The notes: a model not told the origin generated them from the letters alone. Positions 24,998 to 34,705 are shown, numbered from the stretch's first letter. The stretch is DNA of 38,407 nt from Lachnospiraceae bacterium (GCA_017617395.1 JAFZWG010000062.1:1-38407); one strand, 5' to 3'. Numbers and translations are program-made.

Positions 24998-27955
24998 ATG
25001 ATGGATTTAACCGGGTTTACCTGCGAAGGCTACGAGAGAATCGAACACAGAGAGCTTAAGGACCAGCACATGGATGGGCTGGTTCTTCGCCATATTAGGA
25101 GCGGTGCGCGCATCGTTCTTTTGTCGAACGACGATCCGAACAAGGTGTTTGCGATTGCGTTCCGCACGACGCCCATGGACAGCACGGGCGTTCCGCACAT
25201 CATCGAGCATTCGGTGCTTGCGGGCTCCGAAAAATACCCTGTCAAGGACCCGTTCATGGAGATGGAGAAGGGGTCTTTGAAGACGTTTATCAATGCATTT
25301 ACCGCGCCGGACGTGACGATGTATCCGTGCGCGAGCTGCAACTACAAGGATTTCAAGAACCTCGTCGACGTGTACATGGACGCCGTGATGCATCCGCTCA
25401 TTTACCGCAGGGAGGAGATCTTCCTGCAGGAGGGCTGGCGCTACGAGATGGAGAGCCGCGATGCGGATCTGACCGTCAACGGAGTCGTGTACAGCGAGAT
25501 GAAGGGTGTATTTTCCGATCCGGAGAGCAACATGAACCTCGAGCTCATGAAGGCGCTCTTCCCGGACACGACGTACGGCGTGGAGTCGGGCGGCGATCCG
25601 AAGGTGATCCCGCAGCTGACGTACGAGGATTTCCTCGAGTTCCACCGCACGTACTATTCGCCGGCGAACAGCTACATCTACCTCTACGGCGACATGGACA
25701 TGGGCGACATGCTCACGTACCTCGACAAGGCTTATCTCTCGTCGTTTGACATCATCCCCGTGGATTCCGAGATCGGGGTGCAGAAGGCGACGGGCTTTAC
25801 GAAAGTGCAGATTCCGTATTCCGTTTCCGAGGGCGATGACACGAAGGACAAGACGTACCTCGAGTACGGCGTGAAGCTCTTCGATGGGCCGGAGTACAAG
25901 AAGGCGCTCGCGTGGGAGATCCTCGCAAGCATCCTCTTCAGCATCCCCGGCGCGCCCGTGAAGAAGGCGCTTCTGGACGCCGGCATCGGCAACGATGTGA
26001 GCGGCCAGTACATGGGCGATCAGAGACAGCCGATCCTCACGGTGACGGCGCGCGAGACAGAGGCTGACAAGGCCGATGAATTCCTGCGCATCATCCGCGA
26101 CACGGTTGCGGACATCGCGAAGAAGGGCGTCAATAAGAGAAGTATTCTTGCCGCATTAAACCGCGCGGAGTTTTCGTACCGCGAGGCGGATTTCGGCGGA
26201 TACCCGAAGGGAATCGTCTTCGGATTTACATCGCTCTCGGCGTACCTCTACGACGAGACGGCCGGTCTCAAGGGCCTCGACCGCGGCTGGGTGTTCGACG
26301 AGCTGCGCAAGGATCTGGAGAACGGGTATTTTGAGCAGCTTCTTGAGGACTTCCTGGCGACCGACCATGCGGCTTTGGTTGTAATGACGCCCGAGCCGGG
26401 TCTGGCGACGAAGGAGGAAGAGGCGCTGGCGGCGGAGCTTGCGGCGCGCAAGGCTTCGATGAGCGAGGCGGAGATCGACGAGCTTGTTGCGAAGACGAAG
26501 GCGCTCAAGGAGTTCCAGAGCCGTGTGGAGACCGAGGAGGAGCTTTCCTGCCTGCCGTCCCTCTCGCGCGAGGACATCGGACGCGAGCAGCAGCCCGTTC
26601 CGTATACGGTTGAGACGACGGCGGACGGAATTCCGCTCGTTCATGTCGACAAATTCACCGGCGGCATCACGTACGCGCAGCTTCGCTTCGACGCGACCGA
26701 CGTGCCGGAGGAGGAGCTTCCGTACCTCGGACTGCTTTCGGATGTCTACATGTTCATGGACACGGAAAATTATGCATACCGCGAGTTGCAGGATGAGGCC
26801 AACTTCTACACCGGCGGTATCTCAGGATATCTGGAGTCGACTGCCGTGAAGGGCGAGATCGGCGCGATGAAGGCATTTTTCACGATCGCCGCGAAGGTCT
26901 TCGACGGCAACCTCACGAAGGGCATCGACCTTGCGTGGGAGGGCATCGGCCGCTTGAAGCTGGAGGACACCGACCGTCTCCGCGAGATCATGGCGGAGCT
27001 TGCGGTTCGCCTGCCGGCATCGATGGAGGGCCGCGGCCACACGACCGCGAGAAGCCTTGCGTACTCCTACTTCAGCCCCTCGGTGCGTTTTACGCACCTT
27101 TCCTGCGGCGAGAGCTATTACGCACAGCTTCGCAAGTGGATCGCCGACTTTGACAATGTAAAGGATGACCTGCTGGCGCACTTAAAGCGCATGCGCGCGC
27201 ACATTTTCCGCAAGGAGAATCTGACGCTCGGCGTCACGGCGGATGCGGCCGGTTACGAGAAGGCGTGCGAGGCGTTCGCGACGCTGCCGACGCTGTTCGG
27301 TGAGCTTGCGGCGGAGCAGCCGATCGCGGCGATGAAGGAGCTGCCGTGGAAGGGCGGGTATCATTTTGCGAAGAAAAATGAGGTCCTCACCTACGCGGGT
27401 GCCGTGCAGTACAACTGTGCGGCCGGAAACTACCGCACGGCGGGCTACGAGTACAGCGGCGCGTACGCGGTTTTGAACATTCTGCTCTCGCGCGATTATC
27501 TGTGGACGAAGATCCGCGTGCTGGGCGGCGCGTACGGTGCGATGCAGGGCTTCGGCGCGATCTCGGGCGACACGTTTATGGTGACGTACCGCGACCCGAA
27601 CTGCCGCGAGTCGTTTGCGACGTTCGACGGCGCTGCGGACTATGTGGCGAACCTCAATCTGAGCGAGAACGAAATCACGAAATATATCATCGGCACGATT
27701 GCCGATATGGACATTCCGTATACGCCGGCGTCGATCCTCGGAACGGCGATGAACCGGTATTTTACGGGGCTGACCGCAGAGGAGTGGCAGAAGGTGCGCG
27801 AGGAGGTGCTCACGGTGACGAACGAGCAGCTGCGCGCGCTGGCGCCGATGCTTAAGGCAGTGCTTGCGCAGGGCTACCGCGCGGCGCTCGCGACGGAGAG
27901 CACGGCGAAGGAGTGCAAGGACCTCTTCCTCGAGAGCCGCGGACTGCGCGGATAA
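24998..27955 (+). CDS. M16 metalloprotease, presequence-protease type
   Basis: 985 residues, the length of the one-chain M16C zinc proteases (PreP / Cym1 / insulinase-like), which degrade peptides inside a closed chamber. The inverted zinc motif HIIEH is at residues 67-71 and the third ligand Glu167 lies in VVYSEMKG. EKYPVKDPFMEMEKGSLKTFINAFTAPD matches the family block after the motif. Middle and C-terminal halves carry the inactive domains, including the peptide-binding GGAYGAMQGF region. No signal peptide, so cytoplasmic. ATG 24998 has GGAG about 7 nt upstream. It ends 35 bp before era and probably starts the era-recO operon. Confidence 0.92.
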   Translation: MMDLTGFTCEGYERIEHRELKDQHMDGLVLRHIRSGARIVLLSNDDPNKVFAIAFRTTPMDSTGVPHIIEHSVLAGSEKYPVKDPFMEMEKGSLKTFINAFTAPDVTMYPCASCNYKDFKNLVDVYMDAVMHPLIYRREEIFLQEGWRYEMESRDADLTVNGVVYSEMKGVFSDPESNMNLELMKALFPDTTYGVESGGDPKVIPQLTYEDFLEFHRTYYSPANSYIYLYGDMDMGDMLTYLDKAYLSSFDIIPVDSEIGVQKATGFTKVQIPYSVSEGDDTKDKTYLEYGVKLFDGPEYKKALAWEILASILFSIPGAPVKKALLDAGIGNDVSGQYMGDQRQPILTVTARETEADKADEFLRIIRDTVADIAKKGVNKRSILAALNRAEFSYREADFGGYPKGIVFGFTSLSAYLYDETAGLKGLDRGWVFDELRKDLENGYFEQLLEDFLATDHAALVVMTPEPGLATKEEEALAAELAARKASMSEAEIDELVAKTKALKEFQSRVETEEELSCLPSLSREDIGREQQPVPYTVETTADGIPLVHVDKFTGGITYAQLRFDATDVPEEELPYLGLLSDVYMFMDTENYAYRELQDEANFYTGGISGYLESTAVKGEIGAMKAFFTIAAKVFDGNLTKGIDLAWEGIGRLKLEDTDRLREIMAELAVRLPASMEGRGHTTARSLAYSYFSPSVRFTHLSCGESYYAQLRKWIADFDNVKDDLLAHLKRMRAHIFRKENLTLGVTADAAGYEKACEAFATLPTLFGELAAEQPIAAMKELPWKGGYHFAKKNEVLTYAGAVQYNCAAGNYRTAGYEYSGAYAVLNILLSRDYLWTKIRVLGGAYGAMQGFGAISGDTFMVTYRDPNCRESFATFDGAADYVANLNLSENEITKYIIGTIADMDIPYTPASILGTAMNRYFTGLTAEEWQKVREEVLTVTNEQLRALAPMLKAVLAQGYRAALATESTAKECKDLFLESRGLRG

Positions 27956-27990
27956 GGGATGGCAAAAGAGAAACCAAGGAGACCGGGGAC

Positions 27991-28911
27991 ATGAGCGATA
28001 CCAAGAAAAATGCAACCTTCCGCTCGGGCTTTGTCGCTTTGATCGGACGCCCGAACGTCGGCAAATCCACCCTGATGAACCGACTGATCGGCCAGAAGAT
28101 CGCGATCACCTCGAACAAGCCGCAGACGACGAGAAACCGCATTCAGACGGTGTACACCGACGAGCGCGGCCAGATCATCTTCCTCGACACGCCGGGCATC
28201 CACAAGGCCCGCAACAAGTTAGGGGAATACATGGCCGAGGTGACGGAGAGCACTTTAAAGGACGTTGATCTGATCCTGTGGCTGGTCGAGCCGACCGACT
28301 ACATCGGTGCGGGCGAGCAGGCGATTTTAGCGCGCCTTCGCAAGGTGGACACGCCGGTGATGCTTGTCATCAACAAGATTGACAAGGTGAAGAAGGAGGA
28401 GATTCTCCGCTTTATCGATGTGTACCGCAAGGAATATGATTTTGCGGCGATCGTGCCGGTGTCGGCCTTAAAGGGCGAGAACACGGACGATCTGACGGAC
28501 ACGATCTTTACGTATCTTCCGGAGGGACCGCAGTACTACGACGAGGACACCGTGACGGACCAGCCGGAGCGGCAGATCGCGGCGGAGATGATCCGCGAGA
28601 AGGCGCTTCGTAACCTCGAGGACGAGATTCCGCACGGCATCGCGGTGCTGATCGACCGCATGAAGGAGCGCGAGGGCGGCACGCTGATCGATATCGACGC
28701 GACCATCATCTGCGAGCGCGAGTCCCACAAGGGAATCATCATCGGCAAGAAGGGCCTGATGCTCAAGAAGATCGGTACCGATGCGCGCCGCGACATTGAG
28801 ATGATGACCGGAACGAAGATCAACTTAAAGCTCTGGGTCAAGGTGAAGGAGAACTGGCGCGACAGCGACTCGCTGATCCGCAACTACGGTTACCGCGATC
28901 CGGAGGAGTAA
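27991..28911 (+). CDS. era: GTPase Era
   Basis: Essential GTPase that binds the 3' end of 16S rRNA and helps 30S assembly. 306 residues. G1 GRPNVGKS at 19-26, G3 DTPGIHK, G4 NKID, then a C-terminal KH domain with HKGIIIGKKGLMLKKIG, which contains the GxxG loop. Start at 27991 with AAGGAGA about 9 nt upstream. The gene is followed 21 bp later by recO, a neighbour order common in Firmicutes. Confidence 0.97.
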   Translation: MSDTKKNATFRSGFVALIGRPNVGKSTLMNRLIGQKIAITSNKPQTTRNRIQTVYTDERGQIIFLDTPGIHKARNKLGEYMAEVTESTLKDVDLILWLVEPTDYIGAGEQAILARLRKVDTPVMLVINKIDKVKKEEILRFIDVYRKEYDFAAIVPVSALKGENTDDLTDTIFTYLPEGPQYYDEDTVTDQPERQIAAEMIREKALRNLEDEIPHGIAVLIDRMKEREGGTLIDIDATIICERESHKGIIIGKKGLMLKKIGTDARRDIEMMTGTKINLKLWVKVKENWRDSDSLIRNYGYRDPEE

Positions 28912-28932
28912 ACGGCCACAGGAGAGGTGCCC

Positions 28933-29733
28933 ATGACAGACAATACGATACTGCACGGCATCATTCTTTCCTCGATGCCGATCGGCGAATACGACCGGCG
29001 GTTGTCCGTTCTGACGAAGGAGCGGGGGCGCATCTCGGCGTTTGCCAGGGGCGCGCAGCGGCCGAAGTCCGCGCTGGTGGCGGCGACACAGCCGTTTGTG
29101 ACGGGAGCATTTTCCGTCATCGAGGGGCGCACCTCGTACACGATCGTGCGCGCCGAAGTGAACGAGTATTTTACGGAACTTCGCGGGGATCTCGCGAAGA
29201 CGTGCTACGGTTGCTACTTCTGCGAGCTCGCGGAGTATTCGACCGAGGAAAATCTGGACGAGAGCGAGGCGCTTTCGCTTTTGTACGCATCGCTTCGCGC
29301 ACTGGTGAAGGGCGACATGCCGCTTCCGCTGGTGCGCGCCGTTTTTGAGATGAAGATGACGTACGTGCGGGGCGAGGGCCCGCAGGTCAACGAGTGCGTG
29401 CGGTGCCGCGAAAAGAGCGGGCCGTTCGTGTTCCATGTGCCCTCGGGCGGCTGCCTGTGCCGTTCGTGCGCCGGCGAGCTCTTCGATCCGGAGGGGCGCA
29501 AGGCCTACGAGCTGCGCACGCAGATGGTCGCGAGAGGATTTTACAACCTCGACGCGTCGACGTGGTACGCGCTACGGTTCATCGCCGCGACAGCGCCGGG
29601 GAAAATGTTCGCCTTCACGGTGAGCGACGAGGTGCTTGCGGAGTTGCGCGAGGTCGCCGCGGCCTGGTATGAGGAGTACAACGACCACCGATTCCGCAGC
29701 GCGGAGATGCTCGCGGAGGTCGAGAACGAATAA
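28933..29733 (+). CDS. recO: DNA repair protein RecO
   Basis: Promotes RecA loading on SSB-coated DNA in the RecFOR pathway. 266 residues: an N-terminal OB fold (ILHGIILSSMPIGEYDRRLSVLTKERG) and a helical C-terminal part containing a zinc site with Cys155, Cys158, Cys176 and Cys179 (CVRC ... CLCRSC), as in many Gram-positive RecO proteins. ATG 28933 has AGGAGAGG upstream; a GTG two codons earlier is also possible. The order era-recO is conserved in Firmicutes and supports the call. Confidence 0.95.
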   Translation: MTDNTILHGIILSSMPIGEYDRRLSVLTKERGRISAFARGAQRPKSALVAATQPFVTGAFSVIEGRTSYTIVRAEVNEYFTELRGDLAKTCYGCYFCELAEYSTEENLDESEALSLLYASLRALVKGDMPLPLVRAVFEMKMTYVRGEGPQVNECVRCREKSGPFVFHVPSGGCLCRSCAGELFDPEGRKAYELRTQMVARGFYNLDASTWYALRFIAATAPGKMFAFTVSDEVLAELREVAAAWYEEYNDHRFRSAEMLAEVENE

Positions 29734-29761
29734 AACGAAAACGAGAGGAATCACGAACAAC

Positions 29762-30685
29762 ATGGCTGACAAAAAGAGCAAAAACCCGATCATCACTTCG
29801 ATCTACACGGCGGATCCCGCGCCGATGGTGCACGACGGAACGCTGTACCTGTACACGACGCACGACGAGGATCAGCTGATCAACGATTTCTATACGATGT
29901 TCGACTGGAGATGCTACTCCACGACGGACATGGTGAACTGGACGGACCACGGCAAGATCTTCGGCCTCGATGACATCGAGTGGGCAGACGACCGCGCGTG
30001 GGCGCCGCAGTGCATCGCCCGCAACGGCCGATTCTACCTCTACTGCCCGGTGCACAAGAAAAACGGCGGCATGGCGATCGCCGTGGGTGTTTCGGACAGC
30101 CCGACCGGCCCGTTTACGGACCTCGGATATCCGCTCGTGGACGAGGGCGACTGGAACGACATCGATCCGACCGTGTTCATCGATGACGACGGCCAGGCGT
30201 ATCTGTACTTCGGAAACCCCGAGCTTCGCTACGTGCTCCTCAACGAGGACATGATCTCCATCGACGAGAGCGTCGGCGTGCAGAAGATTCCGATGACCGT
30301 GGAGTCGTTCGGCAAGGGCAGCCACATGACCGGCACGACGTACGGCGAGGGACCGTGGTTTTATAAGAGAAACGGTCTGTACTACATGGTGTTCGCAGGC
30401 TTCGCCGAGGGCGAGCGCCGCAACGAGCACTTCGGTTATGCGACGTCGGAAGGACCGACCGGACCGTGGAAGTATCAGGGCGTATTGATGGAGGAGGGTC
30501 CGTGCTTTACGAACCATCCGGGCCTGTGCGATTACAAGGGGCATTCGTACCTCTTCTACCACACCGACGAGCTGCCGGGCGGAAGCCTGTTCCACCGCTC
30601 CGTGTGCGTGGCCGAGTTTACGTACAACGAGGACGGCACGATCGACACGATCGACAAATGCGACGGTGTTGAAGGGATCGAGTGA
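29762..30685 (+). CDS. Glycoside hydrolase family 43 (xylosidase/arabinofuranosidase type)
   Basis: 307 residues, single five-bladed propeller. The three catalytic acids are visible: Asp18 (YTADPAPM, base), Asp135 (NDIDPTVF, pKa modulator) and Glu196 (TYGEGPWF, acid). DDRAWAPQCIARNG is the family block after the first blade. There is no signal peptide, so it should act inside the cell on imported xylo- or arabino-oligosaccharides. It lacks the C-terminal beta-sandwich of the larger xylosidases. It follows recO by 28 bp with no terminator between, so it may be read from the same transcript, an unusual partner for era-recO. Confidence 0.9.
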   Translation: MADKKSKNPIITSIYTADPAPMVHDGTLYLYTTHDEDQLINDFYTMFDWRCYSTTDMVNWTDHGKIFGLDDIEWADDRAWAPQCIARNGRFYLYCPVHKKNGGMAIAVGVSDSPTGPFTDLGYPLVDEGDWNDIDPTVFIDDDGQAYLYFGNPELRYVLLNEDMISIDESVGVQKIPMTVESFGKGSHMTGTTYGEGPWFYKRNGLYYMVFAGFAEGERRNEHFGYATSEGPTGPWKYQGVLMEEGPCFTNHPGLCDYKGHSYLFYHTDELPGGSLFHRSVCVAEFTYNEDGTIDTIDKCDGVEGIE

Positions 30686-30694
30686 GAATAGTAT

Positions 30695-30723
30695 TTGCCT
30701 TGAGGGAAGGATTCTGTTACAAT
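30695..30723 (+). promoter_or_regulatory. ald promoter
   Basis: -35 TTGCCT (30695-30700), 17-nt spacer, -10 TACAAT (30718-30723). It starts 9 nt after the GH43 stop. Confidence 0.7.
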
Positions 30724-30727
30724 GTGA

Positions 30728-30786
30728 AACAGGCGGGCATTTTTCGCATCGGTAAAGCGTTTGGGGCGCGGTGAGGAAGGCCTGTT
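30728..30786 (+). promoter_or_regulatory. Structured leader of ald
   Basis: AACAGGC at 30728-30734, at the predicted 5' end of the transcript, pairs with GCCTGTT at 30780-30786, enclosing about 45 nt of GC-rich sequence. The stem closes about 10 nt before the GGGAAGGG ribosome site. No known riboswitch class was recognised. Confidence 0.4.
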
Positions 30787-30815
30787 AAAATAACATGGGA
30801 AGGGTGTAAACAAAA

Positions 30816-31931
30816 ATGAAAATCGGATGTGTGAAGGAAATCAAGAACAACGAGTTCCGCGTGGGACTCACGCCGGACAACGTGAAGGCCTATGTGGCAG
30901 CGGGGCACCACGTGTACATGGAGAAGGGTGCGGGCGTCGGCTCGGGCTTCTCGGACAATGAGTATGTGGACGCGGGTGCATCCCTGATCGACAACGCGGC
31001 CGATGTCTGGAACCTCGTTGATATGATCGTCAAAGTGAAGGAGCCGCTCGAGGAAGAGTATCCTCTGTTCCACGACGGGCTGATCCTTTATACATATCTC
31101 CATCTCGCAGCGGACAAGCAGCAGATGGATGCGCTTCTTAACGGCAAGGTGAAAGCGGTTGCTTACGAGACGCTGCAGGAGACCGACCGGTCGCTGCCGC
31201 TTCTTGCTCCGATGTCGCAGATCGCGGGTCGCCTTTCCATCCAGGAAGGCGCAAAGTACCTTGAAAAGCGCTTCGGCGGAGAAGGCATTCTTCTCGCCGG
31301 TGTTCCCGGAACGCCGAAGGCAAATGTTGTGATCCTCGGCGGCGGTACCGTAGGTATGAACGCCTGCAAGATTGCCGTCGGTATGGGCGCAAACGTAACG
31401 ATCCTTGACGTTAACTTAAAGCGTCTCGAGCAGCTGGACAACATGTTCGGCGCGCATATCCAGACGCTGGTTTCGACCGACAGCAACATCGAGCGCGTGG
31501 TTAAGGAAGCGGACCTTGTGATCGGCTCCGTATTGATCCCCGGCGCATCGACTCCGAAGCTCTTCAAGAAGAAGTATCTGCCCGAGATGAAGAACGGCGC
31601 GGTGTTTGTAGACGTCGCGATCGACCAGGGCGGATGCGGCGAGAGCAGCCACGTGACGACGCACGACGATCCGGTTTACATCGAGGAGGGCGTTGTTCAC
31701 TACTGCGTCGGCAACATGCCCGGTGCGGTTCCGAGAACCAGTACCATCGCTTTGACCAACGCAACGCTCCGCTACGGTCTGCAGATTGCGGAAGCCGGTC
31801 TTGAGGAGGCTTGCAGGAAGAGCCCTGTCATCTGCACCGGCGTGAACTGCTACGGCGGCAAGCTGACGAACAAGAACGTTGCGGAAGCACACGGCTACGA
31901 GTACACCGACCTGAAGAGCCTGATCGGTTAA
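30816..31931 (+). CDS. ald: Alanine dehydrogenase
   Basis: NAD-dependent interconversion of L-alanine and pyruvate plus ammonia; hexameric cytoplasmic enzyme. 371 residues, full length. Catalytic Lys75 (VKVKEP) and His96 (TYLHLAAD) fall at the positions expected for the family, and the NAD motif GGGTVG is at 175-180. MSQIAGRLSIQEGAKYLEK is the family signature. GGGAAGGG lies about 12 nt before the ATG. Monocistronic, with its own promoter, structured leader and terminator. Codon choice is more optimal (more GTT, GGT, AAC, CGT) than in flanking genes, suggesting high expression. Confidence 0.96.
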   Translation: MKIGCVKEIKNNEFRVGLTPDNVKAYVAAGHHVYMEKGAGVGSGFSDNEYVDAGASLIDNAADVWNLVDMIVKVKEPLEEEYPLFHDGLILYTYLHLAADKQQMDALLNGKVKAVAYETLQETDRSLPLLAPMSQIAGRLSIQEGAKYLEKRFGGEGILLAGVPGTPKANVVILGGGTVGMNACKIAVGMGANVTILDVNLKRLEQLDNMFGAHIQTLVSTDSNIERVVKEADLVIGSVLIPGASTPKLFKKKYLPEMKNGAVFVDVAIDQGGCGESSHVTTHDDPVYIEEGVVHYCVGNMPGAVPRTSTIALTNATLRYGLQIAEAGLEEACRKSPVICTGVNCYGGKLTNKNVAEAHGYEYTDLKSLIG

Positions 31932-31986
31932 TCCGGCGGGACAAAACAAGGTGTGCCGAGAGCGAACGGCCATCCACAGGAAACAA

Positions 31987-32020
31987 AAGCAGGCGGAGTT
32001 GCTTCGCCTGCTTTCTCTTG
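31987..32020 (+). terminator. Intrinsic terminator of ald
   Basis: A 9-bp stem AAGCAGGCG 31987-31995 with 32005-32013 followed by a T-rich run (TTCTCTT). Confidence 0.8.
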
Positions 32021-32032
32021 CGAAAAAAGGAT

Positions 32033-32061
32033 TTGACATTGGGACGCAGTGAGGCTAATAT
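32033..32061 (+). promoter_or_regulatory. glyS promoter
   Basis: Perfect -35 TTGACA (32033-32038), 17-nt spacer, -10 TAATAT (32056-32061). The leader to the ATG is only about 30 nt, too short for a T-box. Confidence 0.75.
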
Positions 32062-32096
32062 ATTGGGGTATAACAGAAGAAACGAGGTGCGACACT

Positions 32097-33485
32097 ATGG
32101 AAAAAACAATGGATAAGATCGTAGCACTCGCGAAGGCGAGAGGCTTTGTATACCCGGGCTCCGAGATTTACGGCGGCCTGGCCAATACCTGGGATTACGG
32201 CAACCTCGGCGTAGAGCTCAAGAACAACGTCAAGAAGGCCTGGTGGAAGAAGTTCATCCAGGAAAATCCTTACAACGTCGGCGTTGACTGCGCCATCCTC
32301 ATGAACCCGCAGACGTGGGTCGCTTCCGGCCATCTGGGCGGATTTTCCGATCCTCTGATGGACTGCAAGGAGTGCCACGAGCGCTTCCGCGCGGACAAGC
32401 TGATCGAGGATTTTGCGGCGGAGAAGGGCATCACGCTTCCGAAGCCGATCGATGCATTTTCCCAGGAGGAGATGAAGGCGTTCATCGAGGACAACAACAT
32501 CCCGTGCCCGACCTGCGGCAAGCATAACTTCACCGACATTCGTCAGTTCAACCTGATGTTCAAGACGTTCCAGGGCGTTACCGAGGATGCGAAGAACACC
32601 GTGTACCTCCGCCCGGAGACCGCACAGGGTATCTTCGTAAACTTCAAGAACGTACAGCGCACGAGCCGCAAGAAGATTCCGTTCGGTATCGGCCAGATCG
32701 GCAAGAGCTTCCGAAACGAGATCACGCCCGGCAACTTCACGTTCCGTACCAGAGAGTTCGAGCAGATGGAGCTTGAGTTCTTCTGCGAGCCCGGCACCGA
32801 CCTCGAGTGGTTCCAGTACTGGAGAGCATTCTGCCGCGACTGGCTCCTCTCCCTGGGCATCAAGGAGGACGAGATGCGTCTTCGCGACCATGCTCCCGAG
32901 GAACTTTGCTTCTACTCGAAGGGCACGACCGATATCGAGTTTTTGTTCCCGTTCGGCTGGGGCGAGCTCTGGGGTATCGCGGATCGTACCGACTACGACC
33001 TCACGCAGCACATCAACACGTCCGGTGAGGACCTCACATACTTTGACGATGAGAAGCAGCAGCGCTACACGCCTTACGTAGTCGAGCCGTCGCTCGGCGC
33101 CGACCGCGTGGTTTTGGCGTTCCTGTGCGCGGCATACGATGAGGAGGAACTCGCCGAGGGCGACGTTCGTACCGTATTGCACTTCCATCCGGCGCTCGCA
33201 CCGGTAAAGATCGGTGTGCTTCCGCTCTCGAAGAAGCTTGCCGAGGGTGCGGACAAGATTTACGCCGAGCTTTCCAAGTACTACAACTGCGAGTACGACG
33301 ACCGCGGAAACATCGGCAAGCGCTACCGCCGTCAGGACGAGATCGGTACGCCGTTCTGCGTCACCTACGACTTCGAGTCCGAGACCGACGGCTGCGTCAC
33401 CGTTCGCGACCGCGATACGATGGAGCAGGAGCGCGTGAAGATCGAGGATCTGAAGGCGTATTTTGCACAGAAGTTTGAGTGGTAA
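32097..33485 (+). CDS. glyS: Glycyl-tRNA synthetase (one-chain dimeric type)
   Basis: Charges tRNA-Gly. 462 residues, class II synthetase of the alpha2 type used by many Gram-positives, archaea and eukaryotes rather than the alpha2beta2 type. A zinc-ribbon-like insertion has Cys90/Cys93 (CKEC) and Cys137/Cys140 (CPTC). [14 protein letters not shown], then motif 2 [19 protein letters not shown] at about 205-223, and motif 3 [12 protein letters not shown] near the C-terminal third. The anticodon-binding domain follows from [17 protein letters not shown]. The start MEKTMDK was chosen with GAGGTG upstream. The gene name follows the Gram-positive convention. No T-box precedes it. Confidence 0.96.
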   Translation: MEKTMDKIVALAKARGFVYPGSEIYGGLANTWDYGNLGVELKNNVKKAWWKKFIQENPYNVGVDCAILMNPQTWVASGHLGGFSDPLMDCKECHERFRADKLIEDFAAEKGITLPKPIDAFSQEEMKAFIEDNNIPCPTCGKHNFTDIRQFNLMFKTFQGVTEDAKNTVYLRPETAQGIFVNFKNVQRTSRKKIPFGIGQIGKSFRNEITPGNFTFRTREFEQMELEFFCEPGTDLEWFQYWRAFCRDWLLSLGIKEDEMRLRDHAPEELCFYSKGTTDIEFLFPFGWGELWGIADRTDYDLTQHINTSGEDLTYFDDEKQQRYTPYVVEPSLGADRVVLAFLCAAYDEEELAEGDVRTVLHFHPALAPVKIGVLPLSKKLAEGADKIYAELSKYYNCEYDDRGNIGKRYRRQDEIGTPFCVTYDFESETDGCVTVRDRDTMEQERVKIEDLKAYFAQKFEW

Positions 33486-33540
33486 GCGCAGTTGCGGTTT
33501 ACAGATTGAAATTGTGTATTTGATGATTCAGAACAAAAAT

Positions 33541-33577
33541 CAGGGCTTCGGAGTTTTCCGCAGGCCCTGTTTTTTTG
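33541..33577 (+). terminator. Intrinsic terminator of glyS
   Basis: CAGGGC 33541-33546 pairs with 33564-33569, with an inner CGGA/TCCG stem, followed by eight T residues. Confidence 0.9.
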
Positions 33578-33610
33578 AATTGTGCACAAAAAAGAGACCT
33601 TGCGTTCTAA

Positions 33611-33640
33611 TTGTACGGTTCGGCCAGCAGCGGTTATACT
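33611..33640 (+). promoter_or_regulatory. Probable promoter of the nuclease gene
   Basis: -35 TTGTAC (33611-33616), 18-nt spacer, -10 TATACT (33635-33640). The leader of about 108 nt contains a small GGCGG/CCGCC hairpin near 33665. Confidence 0.5.
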
Positions 33641-33754
33641 GACGGGGAAGACGGGCAGAAGGGGCGGCTTCCGCCGGCTGCGGGTTGCGCCGAAAGAAAC
33701 GCAAGACTTTCCAGAAGCTTTGACGTCCGTCGCCGGAGAAGAAAGAGGTTGACC

Positions 33755-34705
33755 ATGAACGGGAAAGAACAAAAGAAAACCAAGAACGGGCGCAGGCGCC
33801 CGGAAAAGCAGGAAGAAAGCAAGTCGCCGGAGAGGATTGGCCGGGACACGAGAAGCAGAATGCAAAACCTCCTGCTGGAGCAGCGGTGCTTTTTGCTGGA
33901 TCAAAACCGGGAGAGCATATTCCTCGCTTTGCGCGAGAGAAAGAGCCTGCTTGAACAGTTTGTGCAGGACATCCGGCCGGAGCGTTCGGCAAATCCGCAA
34001 GGCAGCTTGCGGGTGAGCCGTTGCGGAAGGACGTTTCAGTACTATTGGAGAGAGCAGAAGGACGGCGCGTGGAAGTATTTGGCGAAGCATGAGCTCGGGA
34101 AAGCCAGGCAAAAGGCGGAAAATGAGTATCGCGAGAAGCTTCTTGAACTTGCCCGGAAAGAGCTGTCCGACTTGACCCGCCGCCTGAAATCCCCGGACAT
34201 GTGCATGGTGGGAATCCGCGAAACGTATGAGAGCATCCGTCCCGGGCGCAGAGCCTTGATCGAGCCGTGGATCCTTCCCGACGAGATCATCAGGCAAGAG
34301 TTCTGCGCGGAAACTTTCGCCCCGCTGGAAACCTTCTCGGAAAACAAGATTCACACGACATCCGGCGGTGAAACCGTCCGCTCCAAATCCGAATGGATGA
34401 TCGCGGAGGCACTGCATTCGTTCGGGATTCCCTACCAGTACGAGGCCCCGTTGCTTCTCCCGGACGGCAGCTGCATGCGCCCGGATTTCCGGTGCTTGAA
34501 CGTCCGGACAAGGCGCGTTTTTATCTGGGAACATTTCGGCAAAATGGGAGATCCGGATTATGCTGCTTCAGCCATGCGTAAGCGCTCTCAGTACGAAGCC
34601 GCCGGCTATTTCCCCGGTGAGAACCTGATCCTCACAGAGGAATGCAACAGTAACCCGCTGGTTTATCCCACGATTGAACGTCAAATCCGGCACTGGCTTT
34701 TGTGA
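33755..34705 (+). CDS. PD-(D/E)XK-like nuclease domain protein
   Basis: 316 residues. The N-terminal 35 residues are very basic (KKTKNGRRRPEKQ). A helical middle (about 36-150) is rich in Lys, Arg, Glu and Leu. The C-terminal third carries a nuclease-like core: Glu213 in VRSKSEWMIAEAL, Asp244 in MRPDF, and Glu259-His260 in FIWEHFGKMGDP. That is the E...PD...E-x spacing of PD-(D/E)XK enzymes, with WEH replacing the usual ExK, a variant I recall from uncharacterised Firmicutes proteins. It probably binds and cuts DNA. Start by AGAGG 6 nt before ATG 33755. The codon mix is less biased than that of neighbours, and the gene is followed by repeats into which its stop codon falls, suggesting an acquired island. 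Confidence 0.7.
   Translation: MNGKEQKKTKNGRRRPEKQEESKSPERIGRDTRSRMQNLLLEQRCFLLDQNRESIFLALRERKSLLEQFVQDIRPERSANPQGSLRVSRCGRTFQYYWREQKDGAWKYLAKHELGKARQKAENEYREKLLELARKELSDLTRRLKSPDMCMVGIRETYESIRPGRRALIEPWILPDEIIRQEFCAETFAPLETFSENKIHTTSGGETVRSKSEWMIAEALHSFGIPYQYEAPLLLPDGSCMRPDFRCLNVRTRRVFIWEHFGKMGDPDYAASAMRKRSQYEAAGYFPGENLILTEECNSNPLVYPTIERQIRHWLL

Noticed and set aside
32033-32097. T-box riboswitch upstream of glyS
   Set aside because: The predicted leader is only about 30 nt, with no specifier loop, T-box sequence or terminator.
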